NCBI GenBank assembly: GCA_018336035.1
Contig: JAGXRD010000045.1
Span: 1 to 64,000 of the forward strand
DNA length: 64,000 nucleotides
Source of the DNA: Alphaproteobacteria bacterium
Lineage (GTDB): Bacteria; Pseudomonadota; Alphaproteobacteria; Ferrovibrionales; Ferrovibrionaceae
Reading direction: 5' to 3'
In this document: positions 62,903 through 64,000 of the stretch, one piece after another
Layout of the letters: every line of letters begins with the position of its first letter
Position numbering within the stretch: position 1 is the stretch's first letter
Notes under the pieces: model-generated
Database searches by the model: none
Told to the model about the DNA's origin: nothing
The model's input: the letters and a program-made list of their open reading frames with translations, nothing else
Program-made: the position numbers and the translations under genes

Positions 62903-62921
62903 GATATTGATTCTCAATGAT
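62903..62921. promoter_or_regulatory. Possible Fur-type operator
   Basis: This 19-bp stretch (centred on ATTGA-TTC-TCAAT) matches 12 of 19 positions of the classical E. coli Fur box and is a short perfect inverted repeat in an otherwise GC-rich context. It sits between the divergent topA and cytochrome b561 genes, about 77 bp before the cytochrome start. Iron control of the cytochrome is only suggested. Confidence 0.3.
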
Positions 62922-62955
62922 TGTTTGGTCCGTTTGTCAGGTGGGTGTCAGGTTG

Positions 62956-62987
62956 CGGCGGCAGGATGCAGGGAAAATCTGCCGCCG
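62956..62987 (+). promoter_or_regulatory. Hairpin adjoining the cytochrome b561 ribosome binding site
   Basis: CGGCGGCAG (62956-62964) pairs perfectly with CTGCCGCCG (62979-62987) around a 14-nt loop; the last base abuts and shares the GGAG ribosome binding site (62987-62990). Such a structure could limit ribosome access. No regulator is known. Confidence 0.4.
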
Positions 62988-62997
62988 GAGCCCAAAA

Positions 62998-63570
62998 ATG
63001 CCCAGTCCCACCCAGTCCTCGCTGACCCGCCTCCCGCACGATGATGCCTCGCGCAACCTGGGGGTCATGACCTGGGACCCGGTGGTGCGCCTTTTCCACT
63101 GGATCGTGGTGGCCGGCTGTCTTTTCAACTTCGTGCTCGACGACGGCAAGCTGGCGCATCGCTGGGCCGGCTACGCCGTGGCCGCAGCGCTGGTCATCCG
63201 CATCCTCTGGGGCTTTGTCGGCACCCGCCATGCCCGTTTCGCCGACTTTGTGCCCAGTTGGCAAACCCTGCGCACTTATAGTCTCGACAGCCTGCGGTTC
63301 CGCGAACGCCACTATCAGGGCCATAACCCGCTTGGCGCTGTGATGATCCTGGCCCTGATGGCGTTGCTGGCCATCATCTCCCTGACCGGCTGGATGACCA
63401 CGCTGGAAGCCTTCCGGCGTGCGCATTGGCTGGAAGAGGTGCATGAGGCTTTCGCCAATCTGCTGCTGCCGCTGGTCGGCATTCATGTAGCCGGCGTGCT
63501 TTATGGCAGCCTGCGGCATGGCGAAAATCTGGTGAAAGCGATGATGACCGGGCGTAAACGACGGCCCTGA
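62998..63570 (+). CDS. Cytochrome b561 family protein
   Basis: These membrane proteins carry two b hemes and move electrons across the inner membrane. From ATG 62998 (GGAG 7 nt upstream) the protein has 190 residues with four spans. Histidine candidates for heme ligands are in VVRLFHWIVVAGC, KLAHRWAGYAV, EVHEAFANLLLP and LVGIHVAGVLYG. The type is close to the DUF/Ni-Fe hydrogenase cytochrome b561 group. The partner is unknown. Confidence 0.9.
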   Translation: MPSPTQSSLTRLPHDDASRNLGVMTWDPVVRLFHWIVVAGCLFNFVLDDGKLAHRWAGYAVAAALVIRILWGFVGTRHARFADFVPSWQTLRTYSLDSLRFRERHYQGHNPLGAVMILALMALLAIISLTGWMTTLEAFRRAHWLEEVHEAFANLLLPLVGIHVAGVLYGSLRHGENLVKAMMTGRKRRP

Positions 63571-63572
63571 GA

Positions 63573-64000
63573 TCAGGAAAGCCGGTCTTCCGGCGCCGGC
63601 TCCAGCGGGAAGGCAGCGACCAGCAGCATCTTCACTTCGGCGCCCCCGGCGGTCAGCGGCAGAGCCAGCCGCTCCCAGCTGCGCTCGACCTGCCATGTCG
63701 AGCGCCTGTCGCGCGAGGTATAGTCGAAGGTGGCGGTGTAGCGGCGCGACATCGGGATGCCGCTATGCACCACGGCGTCGTATTCGCTGCGCAGCAATTC
63801 GGCCTGCTTTTCCGGCAGTTCGTTGACCCGCTTGCCGGTCATGTCGACCTTGAACTGGTTCACGAAGGTCGAGCCATAGAGGCGATAGAGGTAATCGCCG
63901 CCCTCCAGACGCTCGACCAGCATGAGGTTGCCCAGCCAGGCCTTCATCTCGATGGGGTCGATATCGGCGCGGTCGGGCAGGGCGCGGCCAGCCCGCTTGC
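63573..64000 (-). CDS. PAS-domain protein (PAS_5 type), 5' end outside window
   Basis: The frame runs from the window edge to the stop at 63573, giving at least 142 residues. The segment ALPDRADIDPIEMKAWLGNL followed by MLVERLEGGDYLYRLYG and FVNQFKVDMTGKRVNELPEK matches the alphaproteobacterial PAS_5 family (PF07310), a small sensory domain often found without other modules. No kinase or GGDEF part is visible in the portion seen. It is convergent with the cytochrome b561 gene, two bases apart. The apparent ATG at 63947 is internal. Confidence 0.8.
   Translation of the reverse strand, partial: KRAGRALPDRADIDPIEMKAWLGNLMLVERLEGGDYLYRLYGSTFVNQFKVDMTGKRVNELPEKQAELLRSEYDAVVHSGIPMSRRYTATFDYTSRDRRSTWQVERSWERLALPLTAGGAEVKMLLVAAFPLEPAPEDRLS

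Overview
This 64 kb window is a high-GC chromosomal segment of an alphaproteobacterium, probably a Rhodospirillales-like lineage. The evidence is the presence of divK next to pleD, a phasin, a topA-rnr-DUF983-Nudix-rpmG block next to pleD/divK, an EipB/DUF1849 protein, PAS_5-type and DUF482 proteins, and the style of the ribosomal and RNA polymerase genes. Gene density is high and nearly everything is housekeeping or core accessory DNA. I see no prophage, integrase, transposase, CRISPR array or plasmid function.

Layout. 1-12.7 kb is the translation/transcription core on the plus strand: the end of tuf, tRNA-Trp, secE, nusG, rplK-rplA, rplJ-rplL, rpoB and rpoC, with strong RNA hairpins in the rplA-rplJ and rplL-rpoB gaps and an intrinsic terminator after rpoC. 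Instead of the commonly seen rpsL-rpsG-fusA, rpoC is followed by a vapBC toxin-antitoxin pair, recO and parC. 16.5-25.8 kb (mostly plus) has an intergenic palindromic repeat, an aldehyde dehydrogenase, a secreted hydrolase, a GIY-YIG/HTH fusion, a tiny membrane protein, an unusual 10-bp-periodic DNA array in the presumed leader of uppP, an AMP-forming ligase, ctaA, cutA and an MFS transporter.

25.8-35.8 kb holds metY, a CoA-binding protein and a crotonase-fold protein (all minus), galU-ugd (UDP-glucuronate supply), a second MFS protein, a membrane adenylate cyclase, a D,D-carboxypeptidase with a SPOR domain and a lipoprotein. 35.9-43.2 kb holds a phasin with a good promoter, clpS-clpA and a peptide-type ABC importer (binding protein and two permeases, no ATPases). 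43.1-47.2 kb is a compact minus-strand run: RidA, RidA, GDPD, DUF482, HIT, TPR. A GGDEF protein, a 2-hydroxyacid dehydrogenase, an EipB homologue, a ROK sugar kinase and a HAD protein follow.

51.8-62.8 kb carries the cell-cycle regulators divK and pleD (plus), facing rpmG, two tandem Nudix genes, DUF983, corA, a periplasmic GDPD, rnr and topA (all minus). The window closes with a cytochrome b561 and the C-terminal part of a PAS protein.

The most unusual sequence features are the 10 x 10-bp phased CGAAC array upstream of uppP, the paired 15-bp direct repeats ahead of vapBC, the GIY-YIG/HTH fusion, an AT-rich insert inside a Nudix gene, the crotonase-fold protein lacking both catalytic glutamates, and a class III cyclase with Lys in place of the transition-state Arg. 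No wholly new multi-gene system is convincingly visible.
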